A stretch of 57,338 nucleotides of DNA from Terriglobales bacterium (GTDB taxonomy: Bacteria; Acidobacteriota; Terriglobia; Bryobacterales; Bryobacteraceae), in assembly GCA_021372245.1 (NCBI GenBank), contig JAJFUV010000263.1:1-57338 (forward strand), given 5' to 3'. The position numbers were made by a program, and so were the translations under genes. The notes below the pieces were generated by a model. The model was not told the origin of the DNA. It saw nothing but the letters and a program-made list of their open reading frames with translations, and ran no database searches. This document shows, piece after piece, positions 49,642 to 57,338 of this stretch (position 1 is its first letter; each line of letters starts with the position of its first letter).

Positions 49642-50673
49642 ATGGCACTGAAGGATTTCCTGGCGAAACAGTTCATCGATGTCATCCAGTGGGTCGAACC
49701 CGAGGATGGCATCCTGGCCTACCGTTTCCCGATGAGGGACATGGAGATACAAACCGGGGCCAAACTCACGGTGCGCGAATCGCAGATGGCGGCGTTCGTC
49801 AACGAAGGCCGGATGGCCGACGTTTTCGCTCCCGGCCTGTACACGTTGAACACGCACACATTGCCGCTGCTCACTAACCTCTTGAATTGGGACAAGATGT
49901 TCCAGAGCCCCTTCAAGAGCGACGTGTACTACTTCTCGACTCGTTTGCAGGTGAACCAGCCCTGGGGCACGGCGACGCCTATCACTGTGCGGGACCGCGA
50001 CTTCGGCGCCGTGCAGTTGCGTGGCTACGGAATCTATAGCTGGCGAATCCAGGATCCACGCACGTTTCACACCAAAGTGAGCGGTACGCGCGATCTGTAC
50101 AAAACCGGCGAAATCGAGGGGCAACTGCGGAATACGATTATCGGCCGCATGGCCGATACGTTCGCCGAAAGTCAGGTTCCGTTTCTGGACATGGCAGCGA
50201 ACCAGGTGGAACTGGGCCAGAAGATCGCCGGGCAACTGGCGCCGGCGTTCGCCGAGCTGGGACTGGCGCTGGAAGCGTTCGTGGTTCAGAACCTGTCGCT
50301 ACCCGAGGAACTGCAGAAGCGCCTCAACGAGCGCATCGGCATGAACATGGTGGGCGACATGGGCCGATACACGCAATTCCAGGTGGCGCAATCCATGCCT
50401 ATCGCCGCGGCCAACGAAGGCGGCGGTGCTGCCGGCATCGGTGTAGGGTTGGGCGCTGGAATGGCCATGGCTCAGACCATGATGAACGCCATGCGCGCGC
50501 CGGGCGGACCGGCCCCAGAACCATTGGCGCCGCCTCCAGCGGGAACGCCCACGGCGCCGGCGGCCGGTGGCGGTGCAGCCGCCGCGGCTGGCCCCAAGTT
50601 CTGCATCGAGTGCGGCAAGCCCATGCCAGGCCGCGCCAAGTTCTGCCCGGAGTGCGGGGCATCGCAACAATAG
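49642..50673 (+). CDS. SPFH-domain protein with C-terminal zinc ribbon (YdjI-like)
   Basis: 343 residues. Starts MALKDFLAKQFIDVIQWVEP, typical of the YdjI/virion-core group of SPFH proteins. The SPFH domain spans about 20-220 (VRESQMAAFVNEGRMADVFAPGLY). A Gly/Ala/Pro-rich linker (about 255-310) leads to a two-Cys-pair zinc ribbon CIECGKPMPGRAKFCPECG. In Bacillus subtilis, YdjI is part of the PspA-YdjGHI membrane-stress set. SPFH proteins oligomerise on membranes. It opens an eight-gene operon and follows a -10 TATACT and a GAGG ribosome site. No PspA homologue is present in the window. Confidence 0.93.
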   Translation: MALKDFLAKQFIDVIQWVEPEDGILAYRFPMRDMEIQTGAKLTVRESQMAAFVNEGRMADVFAPGLYTLNTHTLPLLTNLLNWDKMFQSPFKSDVYYFSTRLQVNQPWGTATPITVRDRDFGAVQLRGYGIYSWRIQDPRTFHTKVSGTRDLYKTGEIEGQLRNTIIGRMADTFAESQVPFLDMAANQVELGQKIAGQLAPAFAELGLALEAFVVQNLSLPEELQKRLNERIGMNMVGDMGRYTQFQVAQSMPIAAANEGGGAAGIGVGLGAGMAMAQTMMNAMRAPGGPAPEPLAPPPAGTPTAPAAGGGAAAAAGPKFCIECGKPMPGRAKFCPECGASQQ

Positions 50674-50676
50674 CCC

Positions 50677-51087
50677 ATGGCCGGGTGCGAGTGGGTAGTG
50701 GAAGCGTACGGCTGCCGTCCGGCGGATCTCACCGACGCGGCCAAGCTGCGCGCCATGTTCGAGCAATTGATCGCCGCGCTCGACCTGCATCCGGTGGGTG
50801 ATGCCGTATGGCACCGGTTTCCGGCCACAGGCGGGATGACGGGTTTCCAGATCCTTGCCGAATCGCACTTGGCGTGTCATACTTTCCCCGAATACGCGTC
50901 GATTTGTCTGAACCTCTTTTGCTGCCGGCGCCGTCCGGATTGGGATTTCGCCGGCTTTTTCCAGAAGGAGTTGGGAGCCGCGCGGGTGAATGTGCGGCGG
51001 ATTGAGCGGACCTACCAGGAGGCGGATGATCCAGAGAAGCGCGAATTGTCCCAACTGCGGGGCGCAGGTTCAGTTCCGTTGGTCTAG
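50677..51087 (+). CDS. speD: S-adenosylmethionine decarboxylase proenzyme
   Basis: 136 residues. SAM decarboxylase makes the aminopropyl donor for polyamine synthesis. The cleavage and active-site residues are at the positions known from the Thermotoga enzyme: Ser63 (AESH, becomes the pyruvoyl group), His68 (CHTFPEY) and Cys83 (FCCRRR). It therefore looks catalytically competent. It starts 3 nt after the SPFH gene. The last 20 or so residues (DDPEKRELSQLRG onwards) are encoded over the start of the next gene in another frame, an overlap of 62 nt. Confidence 0.92.
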   Translation: MAGCEWVVEAYGCRPADLTDAAKLRAMFEQLIAALDLHPVGDAVWHRFPATGGMTGFQILAESHLACHTFPEYASICLNLFCCRRRPDWDFAGFFQKELGAARVNVRRIERTYQEADDPEKRELSQLRGAGSVPLV

Positions 51088-51667
51088 CGCGATACAGACA
51101 GTCTGTCCGTACTGCCGCTCAATCCTGGTGCGCACGGACGTGGATCTTGCCAAGGTGGGCGAGGTGGCGGATCTGCCAGCGGACAGCTCGCCGATCCAAT
51201 TGGGTGTCGAGGGAATCTACCGCAACAAGTCGTTCGTGGTGGTGGGGCGGATCATCTACGAGTACGAACTGGGCGCCTGGGATGAATGGCACCTGGTGTT
51301 CAACGACAATTCGAGCGGCTGGCTCTCGGACGCGCAATTGGAGTACGCGATTTCCGTGTTGAGCGATCCCGGGCAGGCGTTGCCGGCGGCCAACGCGGTT
51401 GCACGCGGGGAGCATTTTGAGTTCCACGGCGTGCCGCTGCAGGTTACCACTCTCACCAAGGCCCACTACCGGGGAGTGGAAGGAGATCTGCCGTTCCAGT
51501 ATTGGGACAAGTCCGATGTGCTGTTTGCCGATCTGCGCGGTGCGGACGCGCGCTTCGGCACGATCGACTACAGCGAATCGCCGCCGCTCCTGTTTCTGGG
51601 CGAGGCCGTAGAGTTTGAGGACTTGCACATGACGCGGTTGCGCGAGTTCGAAGGATGGAAGCGATGA
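51026..51667 (+). CDS. Zinc-ribbon DUF4178 protein
   Basis: 213 residues from ATG 51026 behind AGGAGG. An N-terminal zinc ribbon (CPNCGAQVQFRW, CPYCRS; about residues 9-35) is followed by a DUF4178 domain (GVEGIYRNKSFVVVGRIIYEY, then AWDEWHLVFNDNSSGWLSDAQ). DUF4178 proteins are found in operons with SPFH/YdjI, DUF350 and polyamine enzymes; their function is unknown. Soluble, no membrane segment. The ATG lies inside speD, and the gene overlaps the next one by ATGA (51664-51667). Confidence 0.88.
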   Translation: MIQRSANCPNCGAQVQFRWSSAIQTVCPYCRSILVRTDVDLAKVGEVADLPADSSPIQLGVEGIYRNKSFVVVGRIIYEYELGAWDEWHLVFNDNSSGWLSDAQLEYAISVLSDPGQALPAANAVARGEHFEFHGVPLQVTTLTKAHYRGVEGDLPFQYWDKSDVLFADLRGADARFGTIDYSESPPLLFLGEAVEFEDLHMTRLREFEGWKR

Positions 51668-52980
51668 GCGCATCGCCTGCGCCCCCGGTTTCCACCCGCG
51701 CGCTGAACTGCTCCCACTGCGGTGCGCCGCTTACGATCCGCTCCGGCGCCAACGCATTGACGGTGGTGTGCATCCAGTGCTGCTCTGTCCTGGACGCGAA
51801 GGACCCGGCGCTGCGCGTGCTGCAGACCTTTCAGGCGCGCGAGCGCATCCTGCCGAAGATTCCGCTGGGCAAGCGCGGGAAGCTGGATGGCGCGGAGTGG
51901 GAGACCATCGGTTTTCAGGAACGCACCATCACGGTGGAGGGGATCCCTTATAGCTGGTACGAGTACCTGCTGTTCAACCCTTACAAAGGGTACCGCTATC
52001 TGAGCGAATACCGGGGCCACTGGAACCTGGGGCGTACGCTGCGCACGCTGCCCACCGACGCGAGGGCGGGCGTCAAGCCGGCCGCGCGGGCCGAGGGAGA
52101 GACGTTCACGCATTTCCAGACGGCGTTAGCGCAGACAACGTACGTGATGGGGGAGTTCCCCTGGCGGGTGAAAGTGGGCGAAACCGTCCAGTGCGCCGAT
52201 TACATCGCGCCGCCGAGGATGCTCTCGGCGGAAACGACGCCGGAGGAAGTGGTGTGGTCGATGGCCCGGTACACGCCGGGCTCGGAGATCTGGCAGGCCT
52301 TCCGATTGACGGGACAGGCCCCGCCGGCCGCAGGCGTGTTCGCAGATCAGCCTTCGCCATTCGCAGGCCGCCCGCGCAAGGCGTGGATGCTGTTCCTGGC
52401 CTTCTTCGTGGTCCTGTTTGCGATCATGCTGCTAGTGGCCGTGAGCGCGCGCAATGAACAGGTTTTTAGGGGCAGCTATCGTTTTGAGCCGCGCGAGGGC
52501 GGCGAGCCCAGCTTCGTGACGCCGGTGTTCGATCTGAAGGGTCACACCTCGAACGTGGACGTGGCGGTGGATACCGATTTGGACAATAGCTGGGTGTACT
52601 TCGGTTTCTCCCTGATCAACGATTCGACAGGCGAGGCTTTCGATTTCGGGCGCGAGGTGAGCCGCTACTCGGGGCAGGATTCGGACGGCGCATGGACGGA
52701 AGGCAGCAGAAATGACAGCGCCACTATTCCCAGCGTGCCCCCGGGCCGATATTATCTGCGAGTGGATCCGGAGGGGCCCGCGGCCAGGTACGTGAACTAT
52801 ACGATCACGATCCGGCGCGACGTGCCGAACGTGCTCTGGTTCGGTCTCGCGCTACTGTTGCTGCTGATTCCGCCGATCGTAGTTTCGTTCCGTTCGGCGA
52901 AATTTGAGGGCGTGCGCTGGCAGGAGAGCGATTACGCGGTAACGAGCTCCGGCGGCGACTCGGATTCGGGAGACGATTGA
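51664..52980 (+). CDS. Zinc-ribbon DUF4178 protein with two membrane segments
   Basis: 438 residues. An N-terminal zinc ribbon (CSHCGAPLTIRSG, CIQCCSV; about 16-43) is followed by DUF4178 (GKLDGAEWETIGFQERTI, then WYEYLLFNPYKGYRYLSEY), TM1 (about 240-262), a beta-rich extracytoplasmic region (GSYRFEPREGGEPSFVTPVF) and TM2 (about 390-410), then an acidic tail (GGDSDSGDD). It could link cytoplasmic ribbons to a sensor outside the membrane. It is the second DUF4178 protein in a row and may form a hetero-oligomer with the first. Its TGA shares one base with the next ATG. Confidence 0.87.
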   Translation: MSASPAPPVSTRALNCSHCGAPLTIRSGANALTVVCIQCCSVLDAKDPALRVLQTFQARERILPKIPLGKRGKLDGAEWETIGFQERTITVEGIPYSWYEYLLFNPYKGYRYLSEYRGHWNLGRTLRTLPTDARAGVKPAARAEGETFTHFQTALAQTTYVMGEFPWRVKVGETVQCADYIAPPRMLSAETTPEEVVWSMARYTPGSEIWQAFRLTGQAPPAAGVFADQPSPFAGRPRKAWMLFLAFFVVLFAIMLLVAVSARNEQVFRGSYRFEPREGGEPSFVTPVFDLKGHTSNVDVAVDTDLDNSWVYFGFSLINDSTGEAFDFGREVSRYSGQDSDGAWTEGSRNDSATIPSVPPGRYYLRVDPEGPAARYVNYTITIRRDVPNVLWFGLALLLLLIPPIVVSFRSAKFEGVRWQESDYAVTSSGGDSDSGDD

Positions 52981-53168
52981 TGCTGAAACAACCGCTGTTT
53001 CTGGCGTACGGCACGGTGCTGCTCGGGCTGCTAGGTATGGCCGAGTATCGCGGTTGGAGCTTGTTGAGCGTGAACGAACTCAAGGACGTTCCCAAGACTG
53101 TGCGCGACAATCCCGGCGCGTACCGGTCCCATTACCGGTATCTGCCCCGCTATATTGGAGGAAAGTAA
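52980..53168 (+). CDS. Small membrane protein of the SPFH/polyamine operon
   Basis: 62 residues with one hydrophobic segment near the N terminus (PLFLAYGTVLLGLLG, about 5-20) and a polar tail (DNPGAYRSHYRYLPRYIGGK) rich in Tyr and Arg. The ATG shares a base with the upstream TGA. I do not recognise a family by name, but small membrane proteins like this recur in YdjI/DUF4178 clusters. It is probably a subunit of the membrane assembly. Confidence 0.7.
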   Translation: MLKQPLFLAYGTVLLGLLGMAEYRGWSLLSVNELKDVPKTVRDNPGAYRSHYRYLPRYIGGK

Positions 53169-53169
53169 A

Positions 53170-53382
53170 ATGGCCGACTTCCATCCCGGCTATGTGCTGA
53201 ACGCGTTGCTGTATTCGGTGCTCGGCATCGTTATCTTCGTGGTGGCGTTCTGGATTCTGGACCTGCTGACGCCTTACGCGCTATGGAAAGAGATCGTCGA
53301 GCAGAAGAACATGGCGCTGGCCATTCTGGTGGGTGCGATGTCGCTCGGCATGTGCGTGATTATCGCGGCGGCGGTGCATTGA
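53170..53382 (+). CDS. DUF350-family membrane protein
   Basis: 70 residues from ATG 53170, preceded by TTGGAGGAAAGTAAA. Two hydrophobic helices: ALLYSVLGIVIFVVAFWIL and ALAILVGAMSLGMCVIIAA, separated by a polar loop with EIVEQKNM. This half-length DUF350 matches E. coli YjfL-type proteins, which sit in an operon with a glutathionylspermidine-synthase-like gene, so DUF350 and polyamine-related enzymes are repeatedly linked. Function unknown, possibly a channel or a scaffold. Confidence 0.85.
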   Translation: MADFHPGYVLNALLYSVLGIVIFVVAFWILDLLTPYALWKEIVEQKNMALAILVGAMSLGMCVIIAAAVH

Positions 53383-53385
53383 GAC

Positions 53386-54882
53386 TTGTCCGCCGTACTC
53401 TTTCTCTCGGTATTTCTCATCGCCGCCTGCGGGCTGGTGTATGAGCTGATTGCGGGCACTCTGGCCAGCTACCTGCTAGGTGACAGTGTCTTCCAATTCT
53501 CCACGGTCATTGGCAGCTACCTGTTTGCGATGGGCGTGGGGAGCTGGCTGTCGCGTTTTGTCGGACGCGCGCTGGTAGCCAAGTTCGTGGCGATCGAACT
53601 GATGGTAGGGCTGGTGGGCGGCTTCTCCTCGGCCATGCTGTTTCTGGCGTTCGCCTACACGCAAGGGTTCCGGCTGCTGTTATACGTCATTGTGGTTGTG
53701 GTCGGAATCCTCGTGGGCCTGGAGATTCCTCTGCTCATGCGGATCCTCAAGGAGCGGTTCGAATTCCGCGACCTTGTGGCGCACGTGCTCACTTTCGACT
53801 ATCTGGGCGCGCTGGGTGCATCGCTGCTGTTTCCCATTTTGCTGGTGCCGAAGCTGGGGCTGGTGCGCTCGGCAATCCTGTTCGGGTTGATCAACGCGGG
53901 CGTGGCGCTGTGGTCGACGTACCTTTTCGGGGACCGCATCGGCCGGCCGGCTTCGTTGCGGGTCATGTCGCTGGCGGTGGCGGCCGTGTTGGGGGCGGGG
54001 ATGTTCGGTGCTGAACAGATCACCCGCGCCGCGGACGACAGCCTGTACGCCGACGAAGTCATCCTGTCGCGCACGACGCGCTATCAGCGCATCGTGCTGA
54101 CGCGCTGGAAGGACGATGTGCGGCTATTCCTGAGCTCGCACCTGCAGTTCAGCTCGCGCGATGAGTACCGCTATCACGAAGCGCTGGTACACCCTGGGTT
54201 GGCGGCCGTGCCGGCGCCGCGGCGCGCGCTGGTGTTGGGCGGCGGAGACGGCCTGGCGTTGCGGGAGATCCTGAAATACCCGGCGCTGGAGAGCATCACG
54301 CTTGTCGATCTGGACCCGGAGATGACGCGCCTGTTCGCTACGCATCCCATGCTCACGCGACTGAACGGAGGCTCGTTCTCGAACCCGAAAGTACACGTCA
54401 TCAACGCGGACGCGTTTCCGTGGCTGGAGTCGAATCCAGGAAGCTACGACTTCGTTGTGGTGGATTTTCCCGATCCCACCAACTTTTCGCTCGGGAAACT
54501 TTACACTACGGCGTTCTATAGGCTACTGGCGAAGCATTTGAGCCAGCAGGGGCTTGTTGCCGTGCAAAGCACGTCGCCCCTGTTCGCGCGCCAGTCCTAC
54601 TGGTGCATCGTCGAAACCATGCGGCAGGCCGGCTTCAAGACATATCCCTACCACGTGTATGTGCCTTCGTTCGGCGAGTGGGGTTTTGTGCTGGGGGGGG
54701 CCGGGGATTACAAGCCGCCAACGGAATTGCCGAAGGGTCTGCGATTCCTGAGCCGCGACAATCTTGCGCAGTTGTTTGCCTTCCCTTTGGATATGCAGGA
54801 GGTCCCGGCCGGCGTGAACAGGCTCAACGATCAGGTGCTGGTGCGCTACTACGACCACGAATGGGCGGAGATCGCACATTGA
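53386..54882 (+). CDS. Membrane-embedded polyamine aminopropyltransferase (SpeE-like)
   Basis: 498 residues from a TTG at 53386. About seven N-terminal membrane segments (residues 1-220, beginning AVLFLSVFLIAACGLVYELIAG), then a spermidine-synthase domain: LVLGGGDGLALREIL (GGGDG at 285-289), TLVDLDPEM, and a catalytic-Asp region VVDFPDPTNFSLGKLYT (Asp360). It should transfer aminopropyl groups from decarboxylated SAM, which SpeD supplies. Membrane-fused SpeE proteins are known, but acceptor specificity cannot be read from sequence. No ribosome site precedes the TTG; coupling to DUF350 (stop 3 nt before) is likely. Confidence 0.88.
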   Translation: MSAVLFLSVFLIAACGLVYELIAGTLASYLLGDSVFQFSTVIGSYLFAMGVGSWLSRFVGRALVAKFVAIELMVGLVGGFSSAMLFLAFAYTQGFRLLLYVIVVVVGILVGLEIPLLMRILKERFEFRDLVAHVLTFDYLGALGASLLFPILLVPKLGLVRSAILFGLINAGVALWSTYLFGDRIGRPASLRVMSLAVAAVLGAGMFGAEQITRAADDSLYADEVILSRTTRYQRIVLTRWKDDVRLFLSSHLQFSSRDEYRYHEALVHPGLAAVPAPRRALVLGGGDGLALREILKYPALESITLVDLDPEMTRLFATHPMLTRLNGGSFSNPKVHVINADAFPWLESNPGSYDFVVVDFPDPTNFSLGKLYTTAFYRLLAKHLSQQGLVAVQSTSPLFARQSYWCIVETMRQAGFKTYPYHVYVPSFGEWGFVLGGAGDYKPPTELPKGLRFLSRDNLAQLFAFPLDMQEVPAGVNRLNDQVLVRYYDHEWAEIAH

Positions 54883-56381
54883 GCCTTGAGCGGCGGGACT
54901 TTCTCGGCGCCGGTTTGGTGGGCCTCGCGAGGAAAGCCGGGCGGCCGGTCGCCGGAGGTTTTGTTTGGGAATCCCAGAAACCGGGACACAGGCTGCGCGA
55001 TAATTCCGCCTTCCAGACGCCACGCGAAGTGCTGCGAAAGCCGGTGGTCATTGTGGGCGGCGGCGTGGCCGGGTTGTGCGCGGCGTGGCGCCTGCTCAAG
55101 CGAGGTTTCACGGATTTCGTCGTCCTCGAATTGGAGCCCCAGGTGGGCGGAAACGCACGCTGGGGCGAAAACGAGATCACGGCGTACCCCTGGGCCGCGC
55201 ACTACGTGCCGGTCCCGGGCAAGCGGTCGCACCTGATTCGCGAACTTTTCGAGGACCTGGGTGTGCTGTGCAATGGCGTCTGGGAAGAGCGCCACTTGTG
55301 CCACTCGCCCCAGGAGCGACTCTTCATACACGGCCGGTGGCAGGAAGGACTGGAGCCTGAACTTGGAGTGACGGCGCACGACCGGGACGAATACCGGCGC
55401 TTCGAGGAACTGATCGGGCGTTTCAGGGCCACGGGCGAATTCACCATACCGATCGAGGAGCGCGGGCACGGGTCGCCGCTCGACCGGATGACGATGGCGG
55501 ATTGGATGCGGGAGCAGGGATACAAGTCGCCTCATCTTGCGTGGTATGTGAACTACGCGTGCCGGGACGACTATGGGACGCTGTCCTCGGAGGCTTCGGC
55601 CTGGGCCGGTATCCATTACTTCGCGGCGCGCGAGCCGGAGGAAAAGGGCCCGCTGGTCTGGCCGGAAGGCAACGGATGGATCGTGCGCCGGATGATGGAG
55701 CGGTTGCGTCCGTACGTGCGTACCGGTGCCATGGTGAGGCGGGTGCGGGAGCAGGGCCGGCGTGTCCGGGTGGTGGCGGAGAACCTGGAGTGCGAGGCCG
55801 AGGTTGTCATTTGGGCCGCGCCCACGTTTCTGATGCCCTACGTAATGGAGAACGCACCGCGGACCGGCGGGTTCGAGTACTCGCCCTGGATCACGGCGAA
55901 CCTGACGCTGGAGCGTTTTCCCCGGGAGCGGGGGCTCGAAGTAGCCTGGGACAACGTGATCTACGGTTCGCCCATGCTGGGCTACGTGGTGGCCACGCAC
56001 CAGGGACTAGCGAGGCGCCAGGAGCGCACTGTCTGGACCTGGTACTGGGCGCTGGCCGAGGGCGCCCCGTCGAGGAACCGCGAGTGGATGCTGTCACGGG
56101 ATTGGCGGTTCTGGAAGGAAATCATCCTGGACGATATAGCCAAAGCACATCCGGATATCCGTGAATGCGTTTCGCGGATCGACATCTGGCGGCTGGGTCA
56201 TGCCATGGTGAGGCCTGTGGTTGGATTCCGATCGAGCGCGGAGAGGCTGCATGCGGCGCAGAGCAGGGGAAGGATCCTGACGGCGAATTCGGACCTGAGC
56301 GGACTGTCGATCTTCGAGGAGGCGCAGTACCGGGGGGTGCGGGCGGCGGATCTGGCGATGAAAATGCTAGGGAAAACGTAG
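54879..56381 (+). CDS. FAD-dependent amine oxidase-like protein with Tat signal
   Basis: 500 residues. TTG start at 54879 overlaps the SpeE stop (TTGA), the only good start near the gene's N terminus. It begins with a Tat-like signal LERRDFLGAGLVGLARKAG. The FAD loop VVIVGGGVAGLCAAWRLLKRG (about 54-74; 20 key residues around GGGVAG) and the second motif GGNARWGENEITAYPWAAHYVPV place it in the amine oxidase/NAD(P)-binding 8-like superfamily. It could oxidise a polyamine or a polyamine-modified product outside the cytoplasm. It is the last gene of the operon; the long open frame to 54603 is a shadow. Confidence 0.85.
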   Translation: MSLERRDFLGAGLVGLARKAGRPVAGGFVWESQKPGHRLRDNSAFQTPREVLRKPVVIVGGGVAGLCAAWRLLKRGFTDFVVLELEPQVGGNARWGENEITAYPWAAHYVPVPGKRSHLIRELFEDLGVLCNGVWEERHLCHSPQERLFIHGRWQEGLEPELGVTAHDRDEYRRFEELIGRFRATGEFTIPIEERGHGSPLDRMTMADWMREQGYKSPHLAWYVNYACRDDYGTLSSEASAWAGIHYFAAREPEEKGPLVWPEGNGWIVRRMMERLRPYVRTGAMVRRVREQGRRVRVVAENLECEAEVVIWAAPTFLMPYVMENAPRTGGFEYSPWITANLTLERFPRERGLEVAWDNVIYGSPMLGYVVATHQGLARRQERTVWTWYWALAEGAPSRNREWMLSRDWRFWKEIILDDIAKAHPDIRECVSRIDIWRLGHAMVRPVVGFRSSAERLHAAQSRGRILTANSDLSGLSIFEEAQYRGVRAADLAMKMLGKT

Positions 56382-56382
56382 T

Positions 56383-56410
56383 TTGCGAGAAATTTTCTTT
56401 CTTTTCGCAA
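56383..56410 (+). terminator. Hairpin after the polyamine operon, probable terminator
   Basis: TTGCGA and TCGCAA arms, with further A/T pairing (GAAA with TTTC), directly behind the last stop codon. The following GCTGTTTATC is only weakly U-rich, so it may be a partial terminator. Confidence 0.45.
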
Positions 56411-56499
56411 GCTGTTTATCTGCAATGACTTACGTCTTGGCCGGCACTGCCGTAGGGCCGGTTTGGACGTCTCCGGCGCAAAAAATCCTGCTCCGGCGC

Positions 56500-56528
56500 T
56501 TGCGCAGGGGGTAGGGCTTTGTTATTCT
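56500..56528 (+). promoter_or_regulatory. rRNA promoter candidate P1
   Basis: -35 TTGCGC, spacer 17 nt, -10 TATTCT. The same -35 hexamer recurs in P2. Confidence 0.5.
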
Positions 56529-56581
56529 GAGGTTGTCGCGAGCCGGACCGAACGAAACAGAGGAAACGGACGGAGGCGCTC

Positions 56582-56610
56582 TTGCGCGCCACGGACGGAT
56601 CTGATAGAAT
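56582..56610 (+). promoter_or_regulatory. rRNA promoter candidate P2, the strongest
   Basis: -35 TTGCGC, spacer 17 nt ending TGA, and -10 TAGAAT, so the -10 is extended. The predicted start near 56617 is followed by GGTAAACGGC. Confidence 0.65.
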
Positions 56611-56823
56611 CGGTAAACGGCAGCGGAAGAAACCGCAGGGTAGGCAGTACGAAGTTTTGATTTAGCCTTCCTTAAGCAGGTCTTACAAGTTCCAAGAGAT
56701 TCCAGGGAGCAGAAGCGTGCGCCCAAAAGTGAGGCGCCGCGATATTTTGCGCTCTAAAGGGTTTCGAGGCCTGCGGGTTGGATCGGTTTTCCGAAAGGAT
56801 CGCCGGCTGATCCGCAAAGATGT

Positions 56824-56853
56824 TTGACAATCTGGTTGGACGCAAAGTTTAAA
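56824..56853 (+). promoter_or_regulatory. rRNA promoter candidate P3
   Basis: A perfect -35 TTGACA, an 18-nt spacer, and TTTAAA as -10. The predicted start would leave only about 45 nt before the mature 16S 5' end, which is short for a processed leader; it may be a minor promoter. Confidence 0.45.
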
Positions 56854-56902
56854 TTCGTCAGAACGCTGAGTTAAAAACCGAGGCGATCAAAACTCTACAA
56901 TT

Positions 56903-57338
<436 letters not shown>

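Larger units (their letters stand above)
56411..56902 (+). other. Gene-free leader of the rRNA operon
   Basis: About 490 nt with no credible coding frame. It holds three sigma-70-type promoter candidates (56500-56528, 56582-56610, 56824-56853) and a few GC-rich hairpins (for example around 56445-56469). A processing stem for 16S could not be identified because its other half lies outside the window. Confidence 0.7.

Noticed and set aside
54603..54878. Extension of the FAD oxidase frame to 54603
   Set aside because: It is the SpeE gene read in another frame; the Tat-like signal begins right after the TTG at 54879.

Overview
The window is GC-rich bacterial chromosome, densely packed with genes. 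It ends in the 5' part of a 16S rRNA gene. That 16S start, the gene content (Tat-exported Gfo/Idh oxidoreductase, GH29 and GH95-like hydrolases, S9 peptidase, FkbM methyltransferase, TonB/YfiR/hybrid-kinase module) and the abundance of 4-nt gene overlaps suggest an acidobacterium, probably from the Bryobacterales/Solibacter side. This placement is an inference; no search was run. I saw no insertion sequence, prophage, CRISPR array or tRNA gene.

Region 1 (1-8355). The 3' end of an unknown gene is followed by an exported Gfo/Idh oxidoreductase and an archaemetzincin. Next, on the minus strand, comes a redox-sensing unit: a membrane-anchored GcvH-like lipoyl protein, then a HybA-like 4Fe-4S protein, a HybB/NrfD-like membrane protein, a histidine kinase with two c-type heme motifs, and an NtrC-type sigma-54 activator. 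Both transcription units start with good -24/-12 (sigma-54) promoters, which suggests the encoded activator controls its own operon and the lipoyl gene.

Region 2 (8355-22845), almost all minus strand, is housekeeping: HEAT/SEC-C protein, SDR, then (in transcription order) acyP-apt-ispE-prs-rplY-pth-rpsF-rpsR-rplI ending at a strong terminator. hemB runs the other way and looks leaderless. Then follow anmK, mutS and glutamate dehydrogenase, the last with its own terminator.

Region 3 (23052-30708) has an FkbM methyltransferase, a secreted lactonase-fold protein and a deacetylase-like protein. A five-gene uptake operon follows: TonB receptor, ECF S component, SAM methyltransferase, unusually short EcfT, EcfA. 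An 11-5-11 inverted repeat, probably an operator, lies in front of it.

Region 4 (30804-42376) holds an MFS permease, GH29 fucosidase, GH95-like hydrolase and S9 peptidase (sugar and peptide scavenging), a small protein in an AT-rich gap, pcrA coupled to a 52-residue Lys/Arg-rich protein, and an amino acid permease behind a long perfect hairpin.

Region 5 (42434-49535) has a TonB receptor-YfiR-CHASE8 hybrid kinase module, a double-GNAT protein and an alanine-type aminotransferase.

Region 6 (49642-56381) is the most striking part: eight plus-strand genes in one tight operon. They are SPFH/zinc ribbon (YdjI-like), S-adenosylmethionine decarboxylase, two zinc-ribbon DUF4178 proteins, a small membrane protein, DUF350, a membrane-embedded spermidine-synthase-like enzyme and a Tat-type FAD amine oxidase-like protein. 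It looks like a membrane-stress or polyamine-modification system. The rRNA operon follows behind tandem promoters.
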